Below, piece after piece: positions 10,224-20,086 of a stretch of 64,000 nt of DNA (position 1 is the first letter of the stretch; the number at the start of each line of letters is the position of its first letter). The stretch lies in assembly GCA_036365145.1 (NCBI GenBank), contig JAEOAD010000055.1:620001-684000 (forward strand). Reading direction: 5' to 3'. Under the pieces are notes generated by a model. It did no database searches, was not told the DNA's origin, and was given only the letters and a program-made list of their open reading frames with translations. This DNA comes from Orientallactaga sibirica (lineage: Eukaryota; Chordata; Mammalia; Rodentia; Dipodidae). The translations under genes and the position numbers were made by a program.

Positions 10224-10372
10224 ACCTGGGTGTGGTGGCTCATGCCTTTAATGCCAGCACTTGGGAAGCAGAGGTAGGAGGATTGCCATGAGTTTGAGGC
10301 CACTCTGAAACTACATAGTGAACTCCAGGTCAGCCTGGGCTAGAGTGAGACTACCTTGGAAAACCAAAACAC
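10224..10372 (+). mobile_element. B1 SINE
   Basis: Forward B1. Confidence 0.9.
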
Positions 10373-10374
10373 CA

Positions 10375-10535
10375 GGCTGGAGAGATGGCTTAGAAGTTAA
10401 GGCACTTGCTGGCAAAGCCAAAGTTGAACTTCCCAGGATCTGTGTAAGCCAGATGCATAGGGTGGTGCATGTGTCTGGAGTTCTTTTGCAGCAGCTACCT
10501 CTTTCTCTCTCTCTCTCTCTCCCTCTCATAAAATA
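10375..10535 (+). mobile_element. DIP SINE, with deletions
   Basis: Forward DIP. The B-box region is shortened (GCCAAAGTTGAACTTCCC) and the GGAGGCCCTGG block is missing. Confidence 0.85.
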
Positions 10536-10650
10536 TTATGAGCTTTAAGCCTGAGGGCAAGATATGCTTGATTCTAGCAATGACAAGTTGGACCATTTGC
10601 AGGTATCCATAAACTGAAACTGATAGAAAACCTTACTGAAAAAAAAAAAT

Positions 10651-10815
10651 CAGCCTGGCATTGTGGTGCACGCCTTTCATCCCAGCACTTGGGAGGCAGA
10701 GGTAGGAGGATTGAGGCCAACCTGAGACTACATAGTGAGTTCCAGATCAGCCTGAGCAAGAGTGAAACCATAACTTAAAAAACCAGCAAGAAAGAAAAAA
10801 GAAAAGAAAAGAAAA
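10651..10815 (+). mobile_element. B1 SINE
   Basis: Forward B1 with a GAAA-rich tail. Confidence 0.9.
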
Positions 10816-10827
10816 AAATCAAAATTT

Positions 10828-11162
10828 GGGTTGGAGCAATGGCTTAGCTGTTAAGGTACCTGTCTGTGAAGCCTAAGGACCCAGGTTCAATTCCACATAA
10901 GCCAGATGCACAAGGTGGTGCGTATGTCTGGAGCTCATTTGCAGTGGAGAGATGGATTAATGGTTAAATTGTTTGCCTGCGAAGCCAAATGACCCAGGTT
11001 CAATTCTGCAGGACCCATGTAAGCCAGATGCACAAGGGGCACATGCACCTGTAATTCATTTGCAGTAGCTGGAGGCCCTGGTGTGCCCATTCTCTCTCTG
11101 TATGTCTCTCTTCTCTCTGTCTCTCTCTCTGCTTACAAATAAATAAATAAATATAAATAAAT
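10828..11162 (+). mobile_element. Two DIP SINEs fused head to tail
   Basis: 10828-10946 is a DIP that stops at ATTTGCAGT. A second DIP head (GGAGAGATGG) starts at once and runs to 11162. No tail or TSD separates them, so they are a fusion rather than two plain insertions. Confidence 0.8.
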
Positions 11163-11199
11163 TAGAAGTCTTAAAAAAAAAAAGAAGAGTGAGTCAGAA

Positions 11200-11310
11200 G
11201 TCAGGTGTGATGGCACATGCCTATGATCCCAACACTGGAGAGACAGAAGTAGGAGGATCAGGAGCTCAAGGCTACCGAAGACCCTGTCTCATTAAATCAA
11301 TAAATAAACC
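11200..11310 (+). mobile_element. B1 SINE, shortened
   Basis: Forward B1 with a right-half deletion; ends CCTGTCTCATTAAA. Confidence 0.75.
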
Positions 11311-11317
11311 AGAAAAG

Positions 11318-11487
11318 GGTGCTGGAGAGATGGCTTAGCAGTTAAGGCACTTACCTGCAAAGCCTATGGACCCAGGTTCGATTTTCTAGGACCCATGTGT
11401 CTGGAGTTTGCAGTGGCTGGAGGCCCTGGCATGCTCATTCTTTTCCCCTCTCTCCTCTCTCTGTAATAAATAAATTTAAAAAAATTT
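11318..11487 (+). mobile_element. DIP SINE with internal deletion
   Basis: The block GTAAGCCAGATGCACAAGG is missing between CCCATGT and GTCTGGAG. Confidence 0.9.
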
Positions 11488-11505
11488 TTTTAAAGACAAA
11501 ACAGC

Positions 11506-11699
11506 TGGGCTGGAGAGATGGCCCTTAGTGGTTGAGGCGCTTGCCTGCAAAGCCAAAGGACTCAGGTTCGATTCCCCAGGACCCACATAAAGCCAGATGC
11601 ACAAGGTGGCACATGCAGCTGGAGTTTGTTTGCAGTGGCTAGAAGTCTTGTCAGGCCCATTCTCTCTCTTTCTCCCTCAAATGAATAAATGAAATACTT
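11506..11699 (+). mobile_element. DIP SINE
   Basis: Complete forward DIP. Confidence 0.9.
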
Positions 11700-12345
11700 T
11701 TTTTAAAAAATGTAACAGAGTTTTAGCTAAATGTGAAGAGGCAGGAGCCCCAAACCTCAAATTTGCCTTCCTGAAGATAGGATTTAGCAGAATTAGAGGG
11801 TAAGAAAGCAGGGTGGTCTGAGGGGTGGAGAAAGGTGCCTGGGGTGAAAAGTGAGGTAATCAGTGGTCTGCGCGTGTGTAATCAAACTTCATGGCTCTTC
11901 AGAAAATGGCAGTGTTGGCATGTTCTCGGGGTGGGGTTTTTTGGACCTCTGAAGTCGAAAGGTCACCCATCAGACACTTACCCAGGCCCAAGTGAAGAGT
12001 GGGTGGTTTCGACTGGGTCGAGGCACCTCTAAATTCCTGAAAAACAGCTTGGGCAAACATTACCATCAAGACCAAAAGTCAAAAGTGTTATCTATAGCAA
12101 AGCTAGTGGGAATGTATTGCTTATCTGCGGTGACCTCTGAAATGAAAGATAAAAAAGGAGTAACTGAAAGCACGCTCCAGGAAGGCCCCGCTAGAGGTAA
12201 AAGGAACGGGATAAAGTTAAATCAGCTTATTTATTCTCAGGCCTCCTTCTTGTGGCACTGCCTTGGGCTTGTCCTGTCCCTCAACTAAAAGTCACTGGTC
12301 TTCTAGAAGATTCTCATGAGTCTTTCTCATTCCAGATTCTTTTGT
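11700..12345. other. Unique or very old repeat-derived DNA
   Basis: About 650 bases without young repeats. It holds CpG-bearing blocks (GGTCTGCGCGTG, CTGAAGTCGAAAGG) that look like an old LTR, but I could not find its ends. The frames of 65 and 98 codons are not convincing. Confidence 0.4.
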
Positions 12346-12356
12346 TTTGTTTTGTT

Positions 12357-12583
12357 TTTAATATATTTTATTTATTTGTTTGTTTATTTATTTGATAGAA
12401 AGAGGCAGAGAGAGAGAGAGAGAAAGAGAGAGGGAGAGAATGGGCACGCCAGGGCCTCCAACCACTGCAAACGAACTCCAGATGCATACGCCACCACGTG
12501 CATCTGGCTTACGTGGGTCCTGGAGAATCAAACCAGGATGCTTTGCAGGTAAATGCTTTAACTGCTAAGGCATCTCTCCAGCC
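12357..12583 (-). mobile_element. DIP SINE
   Basis: Complete reverse DIP with a GA-rich middle. Confidence 0.9.
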
Positions 12584-12586
12584 CTT

Positions 12587-12742
12587 GTTTTTTTTTTTTT
12601 TTTTTTTTTTTTTGAGATAGAGTCTTGCTCTAGCCCAGGCTGACCTGGAATTCACTGTGTAGTCTCAGGGTGGCCTCGAACTCATGGTGATCCTCCTACC
12701 TCTGCCTCCCAAGTGCTGGGATTAAAGGTATGCACTACTATG
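12587..12742 (-). mobile_element. B1 SINE with T27 leader
   Basis: Reverse B1 next to a long T-run (its own A-tail). Confidence 0.9.
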
Positions 12743-12917
12743 AGAGAGAGAGAGAGAGATTGAGAGAGAGAGAGAATGGGCGTATCAGGGCTTCCAAAGG
12801 AACTTCAGATGTATGTGTCACCTTGTGCAGCTGGCTTTACGTAGGTACTAGGAATTGAACTCTGGTTGTTAGGCTTTGCTGGCAAGCACCTTAACCACTG
12901 AGTTATCTCTCCAGCTC
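12743..12917 (-). mobile_element. DIP SINE
   Basis: Reverse DIP that begins in its GA segment, without an AT tail. It sits directly in the end of the previous B1. Confidence 0.85.
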
Positions 12918-13177
12918 TAATTCCCAATTTCTATAGTCTACAGAAGCTCTGGGCTTACTCTTTTCTAGTGGGAAGAGTCTGGCCACTGAGAGGATTGGCA
13001 TTTGCTAGCATCTCAGAGGTTTCTGAACATGCTGATCTGTTGAAGGACTTTTGATTGACACACTGCAGCATGTGCTTTCATGGGGACCAGGAGGGCCACC
13101 TTGGCGGCACCTATGAGGGAGCTCAGGCAATGAGCGGATTGTTTTTCCCTTTACAGGAGACAGAAAATCTCACTGAT

Positions 13178-13326
13178 ATGGACGTGGTGGTGCACACCTT
13201 TAGTCCCAGCACTCGGGAGGCAGAGGTTGGAGGATCCCTGGAGTTTGAAGGCAGCCTGTGGCTACAGAGTGAGTTCTAGGTCAGCCTGGACTAAAGTGAG
13301 AGCCTACCTCAAAAACAACAACAACA
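13178..13326 (+). mobile_element. B1 SINE
   Basis: Forward B1 with an (AAC)n tail. Unique DNA lies on its left (12918-13177). Confidence 0.9.
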
Positions 13327-13327
13327 G

Positions 13328-13511
13328 GCCTGGAGAGATGGCTTAGCAGTTAAGGCATTTGCCTGCGAAGCCAAAGGATCTCAGTTCAATTCTCCAGGAC
13401 CCACGTAAGCCAGATGCACAAGGGGCACATGCATCTGGAGTTTGTTTGCAGTGGCTAGAGGCCCTGGAGTGTCCATTCTCTGTCTGCCTCCTCTCTCTCT
13501 CTGCTTGCAAA

Positions 13512-13546
<35 letters not shown>

Positions 13547-13552
13547 ATTTTA
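13328..13552 (+). mobile_element. DIP SINE
   Basis: Forward DIP with an (AAAT)n tail of about 45 bases. Confidence 0.9.
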
Positions 13553-13831
13553 AGAAAACAACAACAAGAAACCTCACTAATGAGGCAAACAGGGACACTC
13601 GCAGTGGAAAGCCAAGATGCGAGGTTGGGACTTGACTGAGGGAAGTGAGAAGAATCCAGGCCCAAAAGTCCCACCAGCCCCTTGGCTTTTATTACTAATG
13701 CTTCTGCCTTTCTTCTGCAGTAGTTCCATTTTCTAGGTGTCTCTTCCCCATCAGAGCCAAGGTAGGGAGGATTAGAAAGAGACCACCGGAAGTCAGTAAA
13801 AGGGGAAGATGCGTGTAAGAAGAGGACAGGA

Positions 13832-14287
13832 CAGATACTGTAAGGCACAACTTATATTGTCAACCTACTGTGGCTATGTTAAAGACTCCCATACATACAT
13901 TACTGAGAGTCGATCACTGATTTTAAAGTTTTAATTTCTATAGTTAAGATTTACGACATAATATAGAGTATGAAGCTAACTTAACATACTAACATTTCTC
14001 CTTTGGAGGAAGTTTTATCCACTTCAGGATGCATAGTATGGAAATACTTTCATATACAGGATAGCCTAATTTTTATTTGTTTAAATATGCCTAATATGCC
14101 CAAGATTGCAAATGCATCCAGCCAGTAATATTGCTGTCTGAAAAAAAAAATATTGCTGTCTGTATGTGGAAGACATGTTCCCATGGATCATATGTGAAGA
14201 TGTCAATAAGCTTGCATTAAGCCACCTGCTTTGTAAATGGATTGATTAATAAATAACTTATATTTCTATTGTCAAAAAAAAAAAAAA
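13832..14287 (+). pseudogene. Processed retrocopy of an mRNA 3' end
   Basis: A 456-base insert flanked by a perfect 12-base TSD (AAGAGGACAGGA at 13820-13831 and 14288-14299). It ends in an A-run starting at 14274, preceded 20 bases upstream by a poly(A) signal AATAAA at 14248-14253. These are the marks of L1-mediated reverse transcription of a polyadenylated transcript. The body is AT-rich, has no long frame and matches no SINE or L1 in the window, so it is probably a 5'-truncated 3' untranslated region. I do not recognise the parent gene. Confidence 0.8.
14127..14162. repeat. 14-base direct repeat around A8
   Basis: AATATTGCTGTCTG occurs at 14127-14140 and 14149-14162 with only eight A residues between. 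It has the shape of a TSD around a poly(A)-only insertion, inside the retrocopy. Confidence 0.7.
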
Positions 14288-14299
14288 AAGAGGACAGGA

Positions 14300-14680
14300 G
14301 TTTCTCCCAGTGGGTAATCACTGAGCTGCCAGCCTGTTCTCATCCTGTGCAGCTCCAGAATAAAGTGTGGGGAGGAAGTGGGGGGCATACGCAGAGGGAA
14401 GCTAGGGGTGTTTGTGGACCAGAGACGTCTGCAGGTGGATGGTCCTTGCAGGAGCCTGTGATGGGCCTGGGAAGAAAATAAGGGAAGACCCTCCCCCTTC
14501 TAATTCTTCCTATGGCTCCGTGTAAAAGATAGCCAGCTCCCAGCCACTAGACTAACAGGGGACCTCAACCTGGAGGAGGAGCTAGGGGACAGACAAATGG
14601 CAGGGGCACGAGGCCAGGCTGCTAGTATCCTGGGAGAGGCTTTGTCGAGTGGGATAAGTTGAAGTAGAGCTGGAAGGCCC
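14300..14680. other. Unique sequence
   Basis: GC-richer DNA. No recognisable gene or repeat. Confidence 0.5.
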
Positions 14681-14881
14681 CGATTTATTTGCGAGTAGAG
14701 AGAGGGTGAGGCAGAGAGATAGAGAGAGAGAAGGGGCTCCAGGACCTCCTGCCCTTGCAAATGAACTCCAGCTGCATGCACCGCTCTGTGCATCTAGCTT
14801 TATGTAGGTACTGGGGAATCGAACCTGGGCCTTTAGGCTTTGCAAGCAAGTGCCTAAACTGCTAAGCCATTTCTCCAGCCC
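14681..14881 (-). mobile_element. DIP SINE
   Basis: Reverse DIP with AT tail TTTATTTGCGAGTAG and a complete head. Confidence 0.9.
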
Positions 14882-15421
14882 TTGTCTCAGTTTTAATAAC
14901 TAAAAGAGATGAGGAAGTTACATAACGTTTATTATGTTTTCAAAAACAATGACAAGAAGCTTAAGGGCACTAATGAGAGAAGACACAGAAAAAGAAGAAC
15001 TGCTCCCTGTCTACCTGCACAGGTCCGTCCTCCTCAACTACCAGCTGTAGTAATGACAGTGGCCTTGAACTTCCCAATCCTCACTAGATTGCCCACCTCC
15101 CCCCCAGCATCCCTCATAGAACAAAATGTTAGCATGGCTGTGAACCACAATGCCTAGAAGACTTAGATTTGCTCTGATTGGACCATCTTGGGTCGCAAGA
15201 CCACTCTTGAACCAATCGCTGTGGCTAAAGAATGGAACGTCCCATTGACCAACCCTATGTTGTGTTTCTAGCCCTGGATTTGACTGTGGTAACCACCCTG
15301 TACCTAGAAGAAATGAGGGGGCTTTGGAGAAGAGGAAGGGGTTGAGCGTGAAAAAATATTGCACTGGGGACTTTCTTCTGTTCCTATTGCAGGAGTAGAG
15401 TGGAACTAGAACTGAAATTTC
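14882..15421. other. Unique and old repeat-derived DNA
   Basis: 15165-15330 (TGATTGGACC, GAACCAATCGCTGTGG) resembles a diverged mammalian interspersed repeat whose family I cannot name. No gene is supported. Confidence 0.4.
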
Positions 15422-15438
15422 AGATGTTTCATAATTCT

Positions 15439-15591
15439 ATTTTTTTTTTTTTTGGTGTCTCAAGGTAGGGTCTCACTCTAGCTCAGGCTGACCTGGAATT
15501 CAGTCTCAAGGTGGTCTCGAACTCATAGAGATCCTCCTACCTCTGCCTCCCCCGTGCTGGGATTAAAGGCATGCGCCACCATGCCTGGCTT
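15439..15591 (-). mobile_element. B1 SINE with perfect 17-base TSD
   Basis: TSD AGATGTTTCATAATTCT at 15422-15438 and 15592-15608. T-run leader, minor deletion after GGAATTCA. The intact TSD suggests a fairly recent insertion. Confidence 0.92.
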
Positions 15592-15687
15592 AGATGTTTC
15601 ATAATTCTCTTAGTAATAACTATTTCTTGTAAATAATGGATCCAGAGTGGGCAGAATTAAATTTACTACAGTAACAAAAGGAAATCA

Positions 15688-15930
15688 AGGGTCTAGGGAG
15701 ATGGTTCAGTAGTTAAAAGTGCTTACTGGGCACGGGGGAGATGGTTTAGCAGTTAAGGCACTTGTCTGCAAAGTCAAAGAACCCAGATTCAATTTACCAG
15801 GACCTATGTAAGCCAGGATGCACAAGGGGGCGCATGCATCTGGAATTTGTTTGCAGTGGCTGGAGGACCTGGAACTCTGATTTTTTTCCCTCTATCTGCT
15901 CTCTCTCTCTCTCTCTCTCAAATAAATACA
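15688..15930 (+). mobile_element. DIP head fragment followed by a DIP SINE
   Basis: 15688-15730 is a DIP head that stops after about 40 bases. A second DIP follows from 15731 and is complete to AAATAAATAC. Confidence 0.85.
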
Positions 15931-15948
15931 TTTTAAAAACATTTTAAA

Positions 15949-16127
15949 GTGGGCTAGAGAGATTGCTTAGCAGTTAAGGCACTTGCCTGTGAAACCTAAG
16001 GACCCCAGTTTGATTCTCCAGGTCCCACATAAGCCAGATGCACAAGGTGGTACATGGATCTGGAGTTTGCTTGCAGTGACTAGAGGCCCTGATGCACCCA
16101 TTCTTACTCTCTCTCCCTCTCTGTCTC
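15949..16127 (+). mobile_element. DIP SINE
   Basis: Complete forward DIP ending in the (TTAA)n tract. Confidence 0.9.
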
Positions 16128-16161
16128 TAATTAATTAATTAATTAATTAATTAATTAATTA
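16128..16161. repeat. (TTAA)n microsatellite
   Basis: About eight TTAA units at the position of the DIP tail. The repeat is self-complementary. Confidence 0.9.
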
Positions 16162-16172
16162 AAAAGTGATTG

Positions 16173-16395
16173 CTGGCCTGCAGAGATGGCTTAGCACTTA
16201 AGGTGCTTGCTTGTGAAGCCAAAGGACCCTAGGTTCAATTTCCCAGGACCTGCATAAGCCGGACACACAGGGTGGCACATGCATCTGGAATTCTGTTTGC
16301 AGCAGCTCGAAGCCATGGTACACCCATTCTCTCTCCCTCTCGCTCTGTCTGCCTCTGTCTTTCTCTCAAATAAATTAAAATATATATTTAAAAAA
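16173..16395 (+). mobile_element. DIP SINE
   Basis: Complete forward DIP, mildly diverged. Confidence 0.9.
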
Positions 16396-16437
16396 GAGAT
16401 AAAGAGAGGAGAGATCCTTCTCTTGAAAAAAAGATGC

Positions 16438-16650
16438 AAGCCGGGCGTGGTGGCACACGCCTTTAAATCCCAGTCCTCGGGAGGCAGAAGTAGGAGGATC
16501 ACCAAGAGTTCAAGGCTACCCTAAGACTACATAGTGAATTCCAAGTCAGCCTGAGCTAGAGTGAGACCCTACTTCGGAAAACAAAACAAAAAAAAAAAAA
16601 AAAAAAAGAAAGAAAGAAAGAAAGAAAAGAAAAGAAAAGAAAAAAAAAGA
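16438..16650 (+). mobile_element. B1 SINE with long A/GAAA tail
   Basis: Forward B1 (GCCGGGCGTGGTGGCACACG). The tail from 16585 is A-rich with GAAA and GAAAA units. Confidence 0.9.
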
Positions 16651-16768
16651 TGCAAGACATGACACACACCTTTAACCCAGCACTTGGGAGACAGAGGTAG
16701 AAGGATCACTGTTAGTTTGAGGCCAGCCTGGACTACAGCAAATCCACAACCACCCCCCCCCAAAAAAT
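16651..16768 (+). mobile_element. B1 SINE, old
   Basis: Diverged forward B1 ending in CACAACCACCCCCCCCC. Confidence 0.8.
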
Positions 16769-16878
16769 TACAGATGTACATGCACCACCACACCTAGCTT
16801 ATGCAATGCTGAGAATCAAAACCCAGGGCTTCGTGCATGCTGGGCAAGCACTATGCCAGCTGAGCTATATCCTCAACT
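16769..16878 (-). mobile_element. B4-type SINE, ID part with B1 end
   Basis: TTACAGATGTACATGCACCA (B1 end, reverse) is followed by the ID complement (AAAACCCAGGGCTTCGTGC to GAGCTATATCC). Confidence 0.7.
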
Positions 16879-17009
16879 TCTTCAAAGGAGTTTTTCTGTA
16901 TGACTAAGAACCCAATACTGAGGATCCCGCATCTTTGGTGCAGCATGGCCGTGCTTGGCTGTTTGCCATGTATGCACAGACTGAGGTGAGTGTGCAGAGC
17001 TCTGGGCTG

Positions 17010-17130
17010 AAACATCTCATTTAATCTTTCCTTAGTTGTCTCCATTTTATAGGTAGGGAAACTGAGACTGTAGAGGCCAGTACTCGCCTTTCTGATGAAC
17101 ACCACCAGTAAATCTGAGCTAGGTGTACTG
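17010..17130 (-). mobile_element. MIR fragment
   Basis: CATTTTATAGGTAGGGAAAC and CTGAGACTGTAGAGG match the MIR core in reverse. Confidence 0.65.
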
Positions 17131-17149
17131 ATAGACAAAACCCCAGCAG

Positions 17150-17278
17150 TGGCCGACGGTAGTGGTACATGCCTATAATCCTGGCACCGGGAGACCAAGG
17201 TAAGAAGATCGATGTGAGTTTGAGGCCAGTTTGAGGGCACCAGAGTCAAACACTGTCTCCAAAACAAACAAGAAACAA
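17150..17278 (+). mobile_element. B1 SINE, old
   Basis: Diverged forward B1 with CAAAACAAAC tail. Confidence 0.75.
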
Positions 17279-17279
17279 G

Positions 17280-18410
17280 AGGACTGGAGCCAGGAGAGTT
17301 TCCAGGGGAAGAGGATGAGGAAGGTAACCCAGGAGGGAAGAAATAGGAAAGGGCCTGGCACTACCCTGCAAAACCTACAAATCTAGAAGTTCACAGCTGT
17401 CTGTGTGCTGGGGCCCAGGGACCATGTGGGGAGTGGCTTGGGGCTAAAAACAAAAGGACCAAGGACCAGAAAGGATGTGTCCATTGCCCCACAGCCCTGC
17501 TCCCCTCACGATCATCCCTGGGCTCACATTAGCATTCCACCATGGGAGCCAAGGACTGTCCACTCTTAAGGCCTTTGTGTTTCTGTTGGAAAGAGGTCCC
17601 CTGCTAAGGCTCTTATGGGTCAGTGCTGGGAAGACTTAAAATAGGGCAGAGATTAGAGAAATTTTTAAACACTGTATGTGTTTTGTGCCAAACCCTAAAA
17701 ATGGGCCCTGGAGTTCACGATGACTCAGGCCCTCCCCCTAGGGACACTTGTGCTGCAGAGCACACTATACTGGCTGCGCTGGGTGAGTGGTTGGGCCTTG
17801 GGGTAACCAAAGGATGGAACCCTCTAGCGCACCTCTATCCTCTGTCCTCATTTTCTGGTGGACAGGGAAGTCAACCTCATCAGCAGTGCTTTGAGTTCTG
17901 CCTGTGGTTCTGTCTCTAGCAGGACACTCAGGTCCAGGTGGGGCGGGCCTCACTAGATGTCCAGCAGAGCGTACTGTACCTCCCACTTGGGCGGTCCTCT
18001 TCCTGCTGGAAGGCAGTGGCCTAGGCACAGTCCCATGGTGACATTGCCAAGGGCCTGGCATACTGGCCTGACATTGCCCCAGACGACCTCTGTTGTGTAC
18101 ATAGTGTACCTATGGGTGTGACGCTGTGAACCTGCCATTTAGCAGCTGGGCAAGAGCAGACCAACCCAGCAGGGTTTCTTCTCACCTTCCGCGCTAGAGC
18201 TTAGGATGCCGCGCCTCACGTGCCTCATTTTTCCAAGGGTGAATAGCATGCTACAGTTCTCTGGGCCTCTCATTCAACCGGTGAATTTCTTCACAGCATC
18301 CAGGAAAGGGGTGTCTCAGAGACGAGAGGATGCAGGCCAAGTGCCCCAGAAACTTCTCCAACAAGTACCTTTGGCTAGAGTGGGGGAGAGGGAGATGCAG
18401 GGATAAAACA
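17280..18410. other. Unique sequence, about 1.1 kb, no gene shown
   Basis: Longest repeat-poor stretch of the first 20 kb. A consensus AP-1 site (TGACTCA) lies near 17720. Overlapping frames on opposite strands at 17623-18138 reach 98 codons but carry no domain or splice pattern I recognise. Confidence 0.5.
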
Positions 18411-18542
18411 GACAGATCTCCTTATGTAGCCTTTGCTGGTCTGGAATTCACTATGGCCCAGGCTGACCTCAACCTTGCAGCAATCCTCCTGCCTCTGCCT
18501 CCCACGTGCTGGGATTACAGGCATTTGTGATCACACCCAGCT
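18411..18542 (-). mobile_element. B1 SINE
   Basis: Reverse B1 of older type, without a T-run leader. Confidence 0.8.
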
Positions 18543-18553
18543 TGACAAGTGCT

Positions 18554-18769
18554 GTTTTTATATTTTTATATTTTATTTATTTACTTATTTGAGAGAGAGA
18601 GAGAGGCAGAGAGGGAGAATGGGTGCACCAGGGCCGCTGGTCACTGCAAACAAACTCCAGGTGCATGTACCACCTTGTGCATCTGGCTTTACGTGGGTAC
18701 AGGGGAATCAAACCTGGGTCCTTTAGCTTTGCAGGCAAGCGCCTTAACCACTAAGCCATCTCTCCAGCC
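18554..18769 (-). mobile_element. DIP SINE with TSD
   Basis: TSD TGACAAGTGCT at 18543-18553 and 18770-18780. Complete reverse element. Confidence 0.9.
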
Positions 18770-18780
18770 TGACAAGTGCT

Positions 18781-19151
18781 CTTTTTAGTCTTGTGAAGTG
18801 AGTGGATGAGAAGGGGTCAAGATGGTCTCTAGTGGAGGCAACCCCATGGTTTCAAGGAAGAGACTTCAAGGCACTGAGTGCTCAGAAGGGAATAGTAGGG
18901 GAGGAGTTTCATTAGCTCTCAGGGTCTTGGGTGAAATGAGGAAGAACAGACAAGTGACGTGGGAGACGGGTACTTCTGCTGGGGAGAATGTGAGACCTAA
19001 GGCTGTCATTGTCGGAGGGTGAACAGGGGAGCCCACTGTAGGGGCCCAGCCTGGGCCTATATGATATGGTGGGAATCCCTGAACTCCAGATCGTCAGAGC
19101 CAAAGGGGTCTCAGATCCTATAGCATCCTGCACATTTTGGGGGGAGCAGGG
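18781..19151. other. Unique sequence
   Basis: No gene or repeat recognised. Confidence 0.5.
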
Positions 19152-19291
19152 TTTTGAGGTAGGGTCTCAATCCAGCCCAGGCTGATCTAGAACTCACTCT
19201 GTAGTTCCAAGCTGGCCTCAAACTCACAGGGATCTTCCTACTTCAGCCTCCTGAGTGCTGAGATTAAAGGCATGTGCCACCTCATGCAACC
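19152..19291 (-). mobile_element. B1 SINE
   Basis: Reverse B1, moderately diverged. Confidence 0.85.
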
Positions 19292-19299
19292 TTTCTGCA

Positions 19300-19430
19300 C
19301 GTTTCTTGAGTGGGGACACTGAAGTTTGGAGGGAAGCAGAACACGTTCCCAGGTTACGCCATGTGTCAGCAGTAGAGCCCAGCCTCAAGCTGGGACCTTG
19401 CCACCCAGGCTAGACCATTTTCCAGTCCGT
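19300..19430 (-). mobile_element. MIR-like fragment
   Basis: GACACTGAAGTTTGGAGG followed by CAGTAGAGCCCAGCCTCAAG follows the reverse MIR layout. A second weak MIR-like stretch lies at about 19500-19620. Confidence 0.5.
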
Positions 19431-19689
19431 GGTCAAGTAAGTCAAACCCTCTGCAACTTGGAAACAGAGGGTCCCTAAAGAGACCATATAGTGCCTCTGC
19501 TGTGTTCCTCAGATAAGAAAATGAACATCAGTGGGGGCCAGGAACCTGCCAGAGGTCTAAACAGAGGTCAACAAAACTGAGCCACCAAACCCAAGGGTCC
19601 TGAATTCCAGCCTAGGACTTCTCACTGCTGCATCGTTTCCTGAGGAGGGAAAGAGCGGAAGAAAGGATGGCTGGAGTGCTGAGCACCTC

Positions 19690-19744
19690 TTTCTTTCTTT
19701 CTTTCTTTCTTTCTCTCTTTCTTTCTTTCTTTCTTTCTTTCAAT
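19690..19744. repeat. (CTTT)n
   Basis: CTTT run next to the AT tail of the following reverse DIP. Confidence 0.9.
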
Positions 19745-19963
19745 TTTATTTATTTATTAATTTTTTTATTTGAAGAGAGAGGGAGGGAGGCAGAGAAAAA
19801 AAAAGAGAGAATGGGTGCACCAGGGCTTCTAGCCACTGCAAAGGAACTCCAGACATATGTGCCACCTTGTATATTTGGTTTACTTAGATACTGGGGAATT
19901 GAATCTGGGTCCTTAGGCTTCACAGGCAAGCACCCTAACCATTAAACCATCTCTCCAGTCCCC
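19745..19963 (-). mobile_element. DIP SINE
   Basis: Complete reverse DIP; head end AAACCATCTCTCCAGTCCC. Confidence 0.9.
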
Positions 19964-20086
19964 CCCCCTTTTTTGAGGTAGGGTCTCGTGTTAGCCCAGG
20001 CTGACCTCACTCTGTAGTCTCAGGGTGGCCTCCTACCTCTGCCTCCTGAGTGCTGGGATTAAAGATGTGCGCCACCACGCCTGGCT
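19964..20086 (-). mobile_element. B1 SINE with internal deletions
   Basis: Reverse B1. Two short blocks are lost (after GCTGACCT and after GGTGGCCT). Confidence 0.85.

Noticed and set aside
13381..13848. 155-codon minus-strand frame
   Set aside because: Its second half is antisense DIP and its first half crosses the TSD of the retrocopy insertion.
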